Shown here: positions 28,549-37,054 of the stretch, in pieces
How positions within the stretch are numbered: the stretch's first letter is position 1
How the letters are laid out: each line of letters begins with the position of its first letter
IMG/VR virus record: IMGVR_UViG_3300022074_000013
Span: 1-64,000 of that record
DNA length: 64,000 nt
From: a virus
Strand: one strand, 5' to 3'
The notes under the pieces: generated by a model
What the model was told of the DNA's origin: nothing
What the model saw: only the letters and a program-made list of their open reading frames with translations
Database searches by the model: none
Made by a program: the position numbers and the translations under genes

Positions 28549-29688
28549 ATGGCAACAGTCATAACGTTCAAGAAGTCATCGACTCAGAACGCTGTTCCAA
28601 CTACCTCAGATATCACTCTTGGGGAATTGGCAGTAAATACTTACCACGGTAGGTTTTACACTGAGAAGAATGACGGTTCAGCTGCCATTGTAGAAGTAGG
28701 GTCTAATCCTGCATCATTCACTATTAATGACGCAATCACATTCCCCACTTCTGACGGTTCAGCTGACCAAATAATTACAACCGATGGTTCGGGGACTTTG
28801 ACGTGGGCAGACCAAAGTGGCGGAAGTTATGGAACAGGTGCAACTTTTACCTTTTCTCTAACAGGAACCACAACCACTATATCAGGAAATGATGATGATG
28901 GGCAAGCATTGTCATATGATATTGGAAAAGAAGCAGTATATCTAAACGGTGTACTATTACAAGACGGTGGTGTTGACTACGCAACAACAAGTTCCTCAGT
29001 AATTACTCTTCAAGCAAATGGTGAAAGTGGTGACGTTGTTTGTATTAAAACACCTAAAAATCCAGGCGTATTAGTTGAAACTGCAAGTTCAGCATTGACA
29101 ACTACTGATTCAAACCAAACTATTCTTTCAATTGCTTCTGCTGGAACAAAGTCAACTAAAATATCTTTGACTGCAGTTCATTCAACAGGTTCACATTCAT
29201 GCGAAGTTCTCATGGGTAATGACGGTAGTAACGCATTCTTTTCACAATACGGTGACGTAACAACTACAGGTTCATTCTTGTATGATTTATCCACAACAAT
29301 GTCAAGTGGTAATCAATTATTGAGAGCGACACCTGCTAATACTAATACAACTTTCTTTTTAACTTACAGTAGATTACCAGCACTCAAAAACGGTGAGTTG
29401 ACAACTACAACTACAACTGCAGACCAAACATTAGATACGTGTTCAGTTGCATATGAAGGAGTTAAGTATTCATTACTTGCAGTTCATTCAAGTGGGTCAC
29501 ATGCGTGTGAGGTTGTAGTAGGTACAGACGGTACAAACGCATTCTTCTCACAATATGGCGATGTTATAACTGCAAGTTCTTTATTCACTCTAAATACATC
29601 AGTTAGTTCAGGAAATACTAATCTATTAGTAACTCCTGCTAATACGAATACTACGTTCTATTGGAACGTGACTAAGAGAGGAGAATAA
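28549..29688 (+). CDS. Tail fibre protein with duplicated C-terminal domain
   Basis: 379 residues. The head MATVITFKKSSTQNAVP and LGELAVNTYHGRFY is paralogous to the 27095 protein. The C-terminal half holds two copies of a domain of about 95 residues (about 185-282 and 283-379). Both show LTAVHSTGSHSCEV / LAVHSSGSHACEV, then NAFFSQYGDV, then TPANTNTTF. The 137-residue gene that follows has a third, diverged copy. The domain reads as a beta-sandwich; a role in host-surface binding is inferred from location. Confidence 0.72.
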   Translation: MATVITFKKSSTQNAVPTTSDITLGELAVNTYHGRFYTEKNDGSAAIVEVGSNPASFTINDAITFPTSDGSADQIITTDGSGTLTWADQSGGSYGTGATFTFSLTGTTTTISGNDDDGQALSYDIGKEAVYLNGVLLQDGGVDYATTSSSVITLQANGESGDVVCIKTPKNPGVLVETASSALTTTDSNQTILSIASAGTKSTKISLTAVHSTGSHSCEVLMGNDGSNAFFSQYGDVTTTGSFLYDLSTTMSSGNQLLRATPANTNTTFFLTYSRLPALKNGELTTTTTTADQTLDTCSVAYEGVKYSLLAVHSSGSHACEVVVGTDGTNAFFSQYGDVITASSLFTLNTSVSSGNTNLLVTPANTNTTFYWNVTKRGE

Positions 29689-30101
29689 TGCCAAGGTCAT
29701 TAGCATTCAAACTTGCAGAAATTTCTAGGCACATAGAATATGATGCCACTAATGACGATATTGTTGTAAGTAAAGAATTAGTTTCTTCAAGAAGGAAATC
29801 GGGTTCTACAACTACGACTGCGACAACTCAAGTCGCACTGGATACGTTTGCACATGCAACATTCTCAACTGCAAGATACATTGTATCCGTAACTCAAGGT
29901 TCAGATTATCATTCTACAGAACTTGTTATATCTCATAACGGTTCTAGTGCAGATATCCTTGAGTATGGTATTCTCAAATCAGGTAGTGATTTAGCAACAT
30001 TCAGTGCTGATATCAGCGGTGCAAATGCAAGATTACTCATAACTCCTGCCTCTTCAAGTTCAACTGTCTTTAAATTTGATAGACAACTAGTAGAATCTTA
30101 A
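29688..30101 (+). CDS. Small virion protein, third copy of the fibre C-terminal domain
   Basis: 137 residues starting in an overlap with the stop of the 28549 gene. After a short N-terminus (LAFKLAEISRHIEYDATND) it carries SVTQGSDYHSTELVISHNGSS, then LEYGILKSGS and LLITPASSSSTVFKFD. These line up with the duplicated domain of the neighbour (HS.GSH..E / QYGDV / TPANTNTTF). So it looks like a detached domain copy that may pack against that fibre. Confidence 0.65.
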   Translation: MPRSLAFKLAEISRHIEYDATNDDIVVSKELVSSRRKSGSTTTTATTQVALDTFAHATFSTARYIVSVTQGSDYHSTELVISHNGSSADILEYGILKSGSDLATFSADISGANARLLITPASSSSTVFKFDRQLVES

Positions 30102-30108
30102 TCCTAAA

Positions 30109-30181
30109 CTCCGTTTAGTTATAAATAACAGTAGACATTTTTAATAATGCTGTGAACTGGGATAGTGAACAGTAAACGGAG
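30109..30181 (+). promoter_or_regulatory. Inverted repeat that can hide the ribosome binding site of the 30191 fibre gene
   Basis: CTCCGTTTA at 30109-30117 is the exact complement of TAAACGGAG at 30173-30181. The second arm contains the GGAGG ribosome binding site of the GTG start. The first arm lies upstream of the late start site predicted from the box at 30120, so only read-through RNA could form this 9-bp pairing. Confidence 0.5.
30120..30127 (+). promoter_or_regulatory. Late promoter TATAAATA of the 30191 fibre gene
   Basis: Perfect consensus; predicted start near 30133, leader of about 58 bases that begins after the first arm of the inverted repeat. Confidence 0.72.
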
Positions 30182-30190
30182 GCGAACAGC

Positions 30191-32755
30191 GTGGCTGCAA
30201 AGAATTTTCATGTAAAAAACGGACTGAGTATCGGTACAACCGAGGTAATCAACAGCTCAGGTCTTATACAAACAGCCGCACTAGGAAGTGATTTTAACGA
30301 AAAGGTTGACGACAGAGTCAACGCATTAATCGTTGCAGGAACAGGTATTTCTACCTCATATGATGATAGTGCAGGCACATTAACAATCAACGGACAAGTC
30401 GGGGATATCACGGGCGTAACTGCTGGTGACGGTCTTTCAGGTGGTGGAACAAGTGGTGCGATAACACTCGCACTGGATAGTTCAGTAGCTGGTGACGGTC
30501 TTGCACATTCAAGTGGTGTTCTATCAGTCGGAGTAGACGATAGTTCAATCGAAACAGATTCAGACGCATTAAGAATTAAAGCAAGTGGTGTTACTAATGC
30601 CATGTTGGCAGGTTCTATTGCAAACGATAAACTATCAAATTCATCAATTACAGTTTCAGACGGCAGTAATACAACTGCGACAGCATTAGGTGGAACAATA
30701 ACCTTTGCTGGTGGTGAAGGTATAGATGTTGCAGAAAGTTCAGGCACAGTCACATATTCAGCGGAACTTGCAACAGAAACAAACGCTGGTGTCGCAACAT
30801 TTGACGGAACAGACTTTACTGTATCAGCTGGTGATGTCACGGTAAACGCAGAAAGAATTCAAGATATCGTTGGTGCAATGGTATCAGGAAATACTGAAAG
30901 TGGTATCACAGTTACATATGAAGACGGTGACGGTACTTTAGACTTCTCTACTACACTAGGTGGTCTTGCTGGTACTTCTGATAATATCACAGAAGGTTCA
31001 ACAAATTTATTCCTTACCAACGAAAGAGTAGACGATAGAGTAAACGCACTATTGACTGCTGGTACAAACATGTCATTGACATATGACGATGCAGCTAATA
31101 CTTTAACAATTGCGTCTTCGGGTAAAACAGAAGAAGAAATAGAAGACATTGTTGGTGCACAACTTGCTACAAACGGTTCACACACAAATATCACTGCAAC
31201 ATATGACGATGCTGGTGACGGTGCGGTAGACCTTGCAATTACAGACGCAACAATCAGAGGAAAGGTTTCCGTAACAGATTCAGGTGGAGACGGTTCACTT
31301 GCATACAATAACTCTACAGGTGTTATCACATATACAGGCCCAAGTGCGTCAGAAGTAAGAGCACATATCTCAGGTGGAACAGGTGTTACTGTATCAAGTG
31401 GTGAAATTGCAATTGGACAAGCAGTTGCAACAAGTTCAAATGTAACTTTCGCAGACGTAGCTGCAACAGGTAATTTGACAGTTACAGGTAACTTAGATGT
31501 AAACGGAACAACCACAACTTTAGACACTACAAACTCAACAATTACAGATAGATTGATTGAGTTAGGAAATGGTACAACAGGAACACCTGCAAATGATATG
31601 GGTATTGTTCTTGAAAGAGGAGACTCAGACAACGCATTTATAGGTTGGGATGAAAGTGCAGACAAATTCTTAGTAGGTACAGGTTCATTTACAGGTGCAA
31701 GTACAGGTGACTTAACAGTTACTACAGGAACACTTGTAGCAAACTTAGAAGGTAACGTAACTGGTAACGTAACTGGTGACTTGACTGGTAACGTAACTGG
31801 TAACGTTAGTGGAACTGCAGCTACAGTAACAGGTGCAGCTCAAACAAACATTACAAGTCTTGGAACTCTTACAGCATTAACAGTAGACGATATTAGTATT
31901 GACGGTTCAAAGATATCTATAGCCGATAACTCAGCAACTGCTCTTACCATTTCAGAAGGTAGTAATGACTATTTAACTTTTAATACTACAGACTCAGCAG
32001 AAACAATATTATTAGGAAAACCTCTTGATACAAATGGTAATGCAATTATTTTTGATGTAGATGGTGATACATCAATTGCTGGTTCACCTATTGATGATAT
32101 GTTGATATTTAAATCTGGTGGAGCTTCATGGTTATTAGCTTCTGCAAATGTTGGTTTATCACCAAATGTTGCATTCCCCCTTGGTAATTCAAGTTATCCG
32201 TTTACCCATTTATATGTGGACAATATTTTTGTTGATGGTAATACAATTAAATCAGAAAATTCAGATGGCGATTTAATATTTAAAGGCAACGATGGCGGTT
32301 CAGAAATAACTGCTCTTACACTTGATATGTCTGAAGCAGGTGCAGCTACTTTTAATGCAGGAGTAACTGCTACTACATTTACAGGTGCATTAACTGGTAA
32401 CGTTACTGGTAACTTAACTGGTAATGTCACAGGTAATGTTAGTGGAACTTCAGGTTCAACAACAGGTAATGCCGCTACAGCAACTGCATTACAAAATGCA
32501 AGAACAATCAACGGAGTATCTTTTGACGGAACTGGAAACGTAACAACCTTGACTGCAGGAACAGGTGTTTCTGTATCAGGAACCGAAGTTGCAATCGGAC
32601 AAGCAGTTGCTACAAACAGTAACGTGACCTTTAATCAGATACACACCGACTACGCAAGTAATAGTGGACAAGTTGCAAGGAACATTTACCAATCAACTTC
32701 TGCTCCAAGTGGTGGAGACGGACAAGTCGGCGACTTATGGATTTTATACTCTTAA
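30191..32755 (+). CDS. Large tail fibre protein (GTG start)
   Basis: 854 residues. The GTG start is chosen because GGAGG lies ten bases upstream and MAAKNFHVKNGLSIGTTEVI is the usual head of this fibre type. Two copies of ERVDDRVNAL, and runs such as NVTGNVTGDLTGNVTG, show the collagen-like or beta-prism style repetition of marine fibres. The end STSAPSGGDGQVGDLWILYS is a typical fibre terminus. Around 31975-32345 the codon choice shifts (Asp GAT before G becomes common), which suggests a recombined segment. Own late promoter at 30120. Confidence 0.75.
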   Translation: MAAKNFHVKNGLSIGTTEVINSSGLIQTAALGSDFNEKVDDRVNALIVAGTGISTSYDDSAGTLTINGQVGDITGVTAGDGLSGGGTSGAITLALDSSVAGDGLAHSSGVLSVGVDDSSIETDSDALRIKASGVTNAMLAGSIANDKLSNSSITVSDGSNTTATALGGTITFAGGEGIDVAESSGTVTYSAELATETNAGVATFDGTDFTVSAGDVTVNAERIQDIVGAMVSGNTESGITVTYEDGDGTLDFSTTLGGLAGTSDNITEGSTNLFLTNERVDDRVNALLTAGTNMSLTYDDAANTLTIASSGKTEEEIEDIVGAQLATNGSHTNITATYDDAGDGAVDLAITDATIRGKVSVTDSGGDGSLAYNNSTGVITYTGPSASEVRAHISGGTGVTVSSGEIAIGQAVATSSNVTFADVAATGNLTVTGNLDVNGTTTTLDTTNSTITDRLIELGNGTTGTPANDMGIVLERGDSDNAFIGWDESADKFLVGTGSFTGASTGDLTVTTGTLVANLEGNVTGNVTGDLTGNVTGNVSGTAATVTGAAQTNITSLGTLTALTVDDISIDGSKISIADNSATALTISEGSNDYLTFNTTDSAETILLGKPLDTNGNAIIFDVDGDTSIAGSPIDDMLIFKSGGASWLLASANVGLSPNVAFPLGNSSYPFTHLYVDNIFVDGNTIKSENSDGDLIFKGNDGGSEITALTLDMSEAGAATFNAGVTATTFTGALTGNVTGNLTGNVTGNVSGTSGSTTGNAATATALQNARTINGVSFDGTGNVTTLTAGTGVSVSGTEVAIGQAVATNSNVTFNQIHTDYASNSGQVARNIYQSTSAPSGGDGQVGDLWILYS

Positions 32756-32778
32756 TAAGGGTAACAGGATAATATAAT

Positions 32779-34152
32779 ATGGCATCAGGCTCACAGAAGG
32801 TTAAAACACCTACAGGCTGGAACGCAACTCAAGGTGCGTGGGTTAAAACGCCTGACGGTTGGCGTGCAGTAGAGCAAGTCTATATTAAAACGCCTGACGG
32901 GTGGAATAATGCTAGTGGTCAAGAAGATACACAACAACCTGCTCGAAGACCTGCAACTGGTAGACTTCAAGCACAAAGACCTGCAACTGGTCAATTACAG
33001 GCACAAAGACCTGCAATAGGAACAACACCTGCAAGAAGACCTGCGACTGGTAGACTTCAAGCACAAAGACCTGCATCAGGACAGTCGCCAAGCACTTATC
33101 AGGCGCAAGGAAGATATCCATATCCTGCCAATGCACAGGCACCTTATCCTGCTAATGGACAACAGCCAGGCACATATCCTGCTAACGCTCAGACGCCTGG
33201 CACATATCCTGCAAATGCTAGAGGAAGATATCCTGCTAACGGACAATCGCCAGGCACATATCCTGCTAATGCGAGACAGCCAGGAACTTATCAGGCAAGA
33301 TATCCATTTACTTATCCTGCTAACTCACAAAGTCCATTTACGTATCAGGCAAGATATCCATTTACATACCCTGCTAACTCACAGTCACCATTTACGTATC
33401 AGGCAAGATATCCGTTTATTGCACCTACAACATATCAGGCACCTACAACGTATCAGGCAAGATATCCATTTATTACACCTGCGAGACAACCTTTCACTTT
33501 CTCATTCATGAAAGACGGGATAGTTTATAACGGTCAGAATCCTTTTACTACAAGTGCAAGGGGTAGGTATCCTGCTAATACAACGTATCCTGCTAACACG
33601 AATACAAATGCACGTGGAAGATATCCTGCCAACGCAAGGCAGCCAGGAACTTATCAGAATAACGCAAGAGGAAGATACCCTGCTAATGCAAGACAGCCAG
33701 GCACATATCAAAACAATGCACGTGGAAGATATCCTGCGAACTCACAGTCACCATTTACTTATCAGACGCCTTATAGAACTCCGTTTACATATCAGGCAAG
33801 ATATCCATTTACATATCAAGCGTCTTATAGAATTCCGTCTACTTATCAGGCGTCTTATAGAACACCGTTTACGTATCAGGCAAGACAACCTAGCACGTAT
33901 CAAGCACAAGGAAGATATCCGTATCCTGCTAACGCACAGACATCATATAATTTCCAACAGAACTATCAGAACCCATACCCGTTCCAACAGAATTATCAAA
34001 ATCCGTATCCGTTCCAACAGAACTATCAGAACCCGTATCCGTTCCAACAGAACTATCAGAACCCGTACCCATACCAGCAGAACTATCAAAACCCTGTTCA
34101 ACGTTGGGACGGTGTGTTACAACAACAATGGCCTGCAACACCTATTTCGTAA
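32779..34152 (+). CDS. Dipeptide-periodic Pro/Tyr/Gln/Ala/Arg repeat protein B
   Basis: 457 residues, paralogue of the protein at 24994. The N-terminus has three copies of a KTPxGW module (KTPTGWNATQG, KTPDGWRAVEQ, KTPDGWNNASG). Residues about 54-440 are repeat: PATGRLQAQR units first, then YPANxQxP and TYQARYPF units. At the end come five near-perfect copies of a ten-residue unit (FQQNYQNPYP). I count 31 even proline intervals, one interval of 17 across a central non-repeat insert (FTFSFMKDGIVYNGQN), then 25 more even ones. Pro and Tyr/Phe stay in opposite phases. Acidic residues are nearly absent from the array. Probably an extended fibre or adhesin component. Confidence 0.75.
   Translation: MASGSQKVKTPTGWNATQGAWVKTPDGWRAVEQVYIKTPDGWNNASGQEDTQQPARRPATGRLQAQRPATGQLQAQRPAIGTTPARRPATGRLQAQRPASGQSPSTYQAQGRYPYPANAQAPYPANGQQPGTYPANAQTPGTYPANARGRYPANGQSPGTYPANARQPGTYQARYPFTYPANSQSPFTYQARYPFTYPANSQSPFTYQARYPFIAPTTYQAPTTYQARYPFITPARQPFTFSFMKDGIVYNGQNPFTTSARGRYPANTTYPANTNTNARGRYPANARQPGTYQNNARGRYPANARQPGTYQNNARGRYPANSQSPFTYQTPYRTPFTYQARYPFTYQASYRIPSTYQASYRTPFTYQARQPSTYQAQGRYPYPANAQTSYNFQQNYQNPYPFQQNYQNPYPFQQNYQNPYPFQQNYQNPYPYQQNYQNPVQRWDGVLQQQWPATPIS
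32938..34104 (+). repeat. Degenerate repeat region of protein B
   Basis: Coding repeat with two-codon period. One sub-block (about 33292-33414) repeats an 18-residue unit of alternating ARYPFT, YPANSQ and SPFTYQ; other parts use different module orders. Confidence 0.75.
33951..34100 (+). repeat. Five tandem 30-bp units in repeat protein B
   Basis: Five units of 30 bases beginning with TTCCAACAGAACTATCAGAA or a close variant. The third and fourth are almost identical and the fifth is diverged. Each encodes FQQNYQNPYP or a variant. Such a tract could gain or lose units by slippage without breaking the frame. Confidence 0.85.
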
Positions 34153-34165
34153 CACACTAAATATA

Positions 34166-34185
34166 CTCACATAAGTGAGATTTTT
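34166..34185 (+). terminator. Weak rho-independent terminator after repeat protein B
   Basis: CTCAC, loop ATAA, GTGAG, then A and five T. The stem is only 5 bp and ends four bases before the ATG at 34189, so it may act on translation start as much as on termination. Confidence 0.45.
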
Positions 34186-34188
34186 ATT

Positions 34189-35715
34189 ATGACAGAAATT
34201 GACCATTTAATTGATTTTATTCCATTTCGCCTAGACTGGACGCAAGAAAGTGTTCGTAGACAACTCTTTTATAAGAGCGGTCACCATATTGGCAATATTC
34301 CTGTTAACGAAGACGGTTCTATTGATACTGAATGTGACACATATAAAGTTGTACAATACTTTGTAGATAATGTTTATGTTCCTAATGTGAAATTAGTAAC
34401 TTGGGGTGATATTAAAAAGTGCGGATTCATGCCTTTGGAATCATTTGGATTAGACTATCAAGCGTCTAATTATTTAAAGTATATTCCTAATTTCCATACT
34501 TACGGTGCTAGTATGAAAAAAATAACTACCGCAACGGGAGATATTACTGGTGGAAATGAAGATGGAAATGATATAACTGGTTCGGGATTTTATCATGGGT
34601 GTAAAGGACATTGGTTATTACATGATATTCAGAAGAATGGTTTAAATCAACCGATAACTATTGTATTACAAAAAAGCGGAAGAAACGATAGAATTGAATA
34701 CAACCCACATATACACCCTGGCTCAGTACGACAAGGTGTATTCGGTGCGACAGACGATGAAAGTATGACCTGTATTGTTTGGGACGCATATAACGCCTTT
34801 GATTGGATAGAACCTTTAACTACTGATGAGTGGTTAAGAAGTTTTACTACACCACAGTTTGACGGCATGAGACCGACACAATTACATGTATCTTACAATT
34901 ATACTAGTATTGAAGTGCAAACTTCGGGTGAATGGAATAATGGAAGGTCAGAACCCGATAGACAATGGAGAGAAAAAGTAAAGGATTTTTCTAAAAAGGT
35001 ATCAGAAAAATTCAATGGAAAACCTTTAAACATATATCTTGGGTATGATTCAAGACATGAAGATATAACAGACGTACAAATAAATTCTATTAATCAAGCA
35101 TGTCAAAGAGCAGTTAATGACTCACAGTGTAGATTTGAACCTGAAATAAAACTACTTGACGTATCAAAGATTCCCGAATATACTAGAGAGTACGCAAATC
35201 AATCGACAGAATTTACTTATAGCAGATTCTTAATTCCATACTTAGAAAATTATGAAGGGTTTAGTATATTCATAGATAATGATTTTGTATGGAAACAACC
35301 TTGGTATGAAATGTTTTATTTTCTACACCCCGACAATGCAGTAGCATGTGTTCAATATGAATATGAACTAGAAAAAATGTCTAAGACTAAAATGGGTGGT
35401 GAAGAGAATGTTATGTATCCTAAAAAGTTGTGGTCTAGTTTCATGATATTTAATAATGCTCATGAAGACTGTAAAAAATTAACACCCGAAGTTGTAAATA
35501 CTGCGAGTGGTCAATACTTACACCAGTTTGAATGGACTGATAGTATTGATAGAATCCCTGACAAATATGTCTTTACAGAAGGCATGTCAGACGAAGATAA
35601 AAGATATCATGCGGTGCATTATACAAGAGGTGGCCCATGGATAAAAGATATGGACTGTAGTGACATATCGCAATTAAAGTTATACGAAAAGTATAAAAAT
35701 ATACTCAATAAATAA
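34189..35715 (+). CDS. ParB-like domain fused to a GT-A glycosyltransferase
   Basis: 508 residues. The N-terminal half has a ParB/sulfiredoxin-like pattern: HWLLHDIQKNGLNQPITIVL (about 141-160) then HPGSVR (176-181). The C-terminal half (about 275-508) is a glycosyltransferase of GT-A type. It shows PLNIYLGYDSRHED, then FTYSRFLIPYLENYEGFSIFID with a DND metal-binding motif at 363-365, and HYTRGGPW near the end (GT8-like). It probably transfers a sugar to a surface glycan or a virion/DNA target; the fused ParB-like part may guide or regulate it. There is no ribosome binding site before the ATG. Confidence 0.65.
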   Translation: MTEIDHLIDFIPFRLDWTQESVRRQLFYKSGHHIGNIPVNEDGSIDTECDTYKVVQYFVDNVYVPNVKLVTWGDIKKCGFMPLESFGLDYQASNYLKYIPNFHTYGASMKKITTATGDITGGNEDGNDITGSGFYHGCKGHWLLHDIQKNGLNQPITIVLQKSGRNDRIEYNPHIHPGSVRQGVFGATDDESMTCIVWDAYNAFDWIEPLTTDEWLRSFTTPQFDGMRPTQLHVSYNYTSIEVQTSGEWNNGRSEPDRQWREKVKDFSKKVSEKFNGKPLNIYLGYDSRHEDITDVQINSINQACQRAVNDSQCRFEPEIKLLDVSKIPEYTREYANQSTEFTYSRFLIPYLENYEGFSIFIDNDFVWKQPWYEMFYFLHPDNAVACVQYEYELEKMSKTKMGGEENVMYPKKLWSSFMIFNNAHEDCKKLTPEVVNTASGQYLHQFEWTDSIDRIPDKYVFTEGMSDEDKRYHAVHYTRGGPWIKDMDCSDISQLKLYEKYKNILNK

Positions 35716-35733
35716 GAATAGAGGTAATATATT

Positions 35734-36291
35734 ATGAATCAACTTGTTTTTACAGAAGATAACAATCTTCACATCACCAAACCAAACGGTTTGAGATACC
35801 AATTTGACAATGTCGAAAAACCAAATTTAGGTTTTGATTTTGACGTTATTGTTTATGACGGAGACAGCGAATTTAAAATTGTCGGTTACAACGATGACAT
35901 TCCTTTCGATGAACAGGATAAACATGCACTTGTAGACGAAGAAAGAGACGCTATCGAACAGTTTATTGAACAGTCAGAACCACCAAATGGTATGTCCTTA
36001 AACAATCAGTTTATGGCAGACTTAGAAAATTTAACTCACGACAAAATAGAAGACTGTGCAATAAGATATAATTTTAGAAATCTTAACGAATGTGTATATG
36101 CTGGACGAGAAGGTTCTAATCATACGTATAGGTCAGAAGCACGTAGAGTTTTAGAATATGCAGATGCAACTTGGTCAATATGTTTTCAAACGCAAGAAGA
36201 AATAATGGCAACAAGAGAAGACCATTTGAAACCTTTTGACGAATACGTAGTAGTGTTGCCTGAAACAGTATCACCAAATAATATTTGTTAA
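35734..36291 (+). CDS. Unrecognised acidic protein in the accessory island
   Basis: 185 residues, acidic, without membrane segments. The first half is beta-like (FTEDNNLHITKPNGLRYQFDN, then VIVYDGDSEFKIVGYNDD); the second is helical with several Cys and Trp. TAGAGGTAATATATT precedes the ATG. It lies between the glycosyltransferase fusion and an oxygenase, whose GTG start comes one base after its stop, so it is probably part of the same surface-modification cassette. I cannot assign a family. Confidence 0.6.
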   Translation: MNQLVFTEDNNLHITKPNGLRYQFDNVEKPNLGFDFDVIVYDGDSEFKIVGYNDDIPFDEQDKHALVDEERDAIEQFIEQSEPPNGMSLNNQFMADLENLTHDKIEDCAIRYNFRNLNECVYAGREGSNHTYRSEARRVLEYADATWSICFQTQEEIMATREDHLKPFDEYVVVLPETVSPNNIC

Positions 36292-36292
36292 A

Positions 36293-37054
36293 GTGAACGT
36301 TGTCTACCACGACAAACCTTTCAGACTAACGAAAGATAATTATCCGTTAGGGGATACCTTTCATGTTATCGATAATTATTTGGCGGACGAATTACACCAC
36401 CATTGGGATAAGTCATTAGTCGCAAGTAACCTTTGGTCTAAAACTAATCAAGTTGCGTCCGATAGTAAAACAGGATTACCACATCATTCCTTTTGGGGTG
36501 GAACATTTTTTAGAGATGTTCCTAATCATGAACACGTAGATTGGTGTCAAGGAAATCAGATAAATCGTTCAGATACTTACTTTGCTTCATATTTTAATAC
36601 TAGAGTAATGAATGACTTTGGTTTTCGTTGGGTTGAGTTTGATTACATGGGTTTGAATTCACAAACTCAAGGACTAGACGGTACATGTCATAATGATTGT
36701 GCGCCTGAATGTGAGTGGAACATATCTTTTTTGTATTACTTAAATACATTTTGGAATCCTAAATGGGGCGGTGACTTAAGAGTGTATGATGAAAATATTG
36801 GTAGCGGTGTTGCAGAAGAAATGAACAAACACGAAATAGGAAGAATAGAATTTAAACCAAACAGATTACTTATGTTTGACGGAAGGATACCTCATGGTGC
36901 AGAAGCACCAAAACCTTCTGCAAGATATGTAGATAGACGTTCATGTGTATTGCGTGGTTCAGAAATAAGATTAGTACCTCAAGAAGAACAAAGAAAAGAA
37001 GTTGCACCAAGACAACTAAGATATCAGAGATATATGAGATATGCCGACAATTGA
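36293..37054 (+). CDS. 2-oxoglutarate/Fe(II) oxygenase, prolyl-hydroxylase type (GTG start)
   Basis: 253 residues. Iron ligands are visible as H133-N-D135 (in TCHNDC) and H201 (in PHGAEAP), followed by Arg residues around 211-216 that could bind 2-oxoglutarate. WNISFLYYLN and WGGDLRVYD form the usual double-stranded beta-helix strands. The enzyme would hydroxylate a peptide, nucleoside or small molecule using O2 and 2-oxoglutarate; the substrate is unknown. The start is GTG directly after the previous stop. The next gene begins inside this one at 37041. Confidence 0.8.
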   Translation: MNVVYHDKPFRLTKDNYPLGDTFHVIDNYLADELHHHWDKSLVASNLWSKTNQVASDSKTGLPHHSFWGGTFFRDVPNHEHVDWCQGNQINRSDTYFASYFNTRVMNDFGFRWVEFDYMGLNSQTQGLDGTCHNDCAPECEWNISFLYYLNTFWNPKWGGDLRVYDENIGSGVAEEMNKHEIGRIEFKPNRLLMFDGRIPHGAEAPKPSARYVDRRSCVLRGSEIRLVPQEEQRKEVAPRQLRYQRYMRYADN

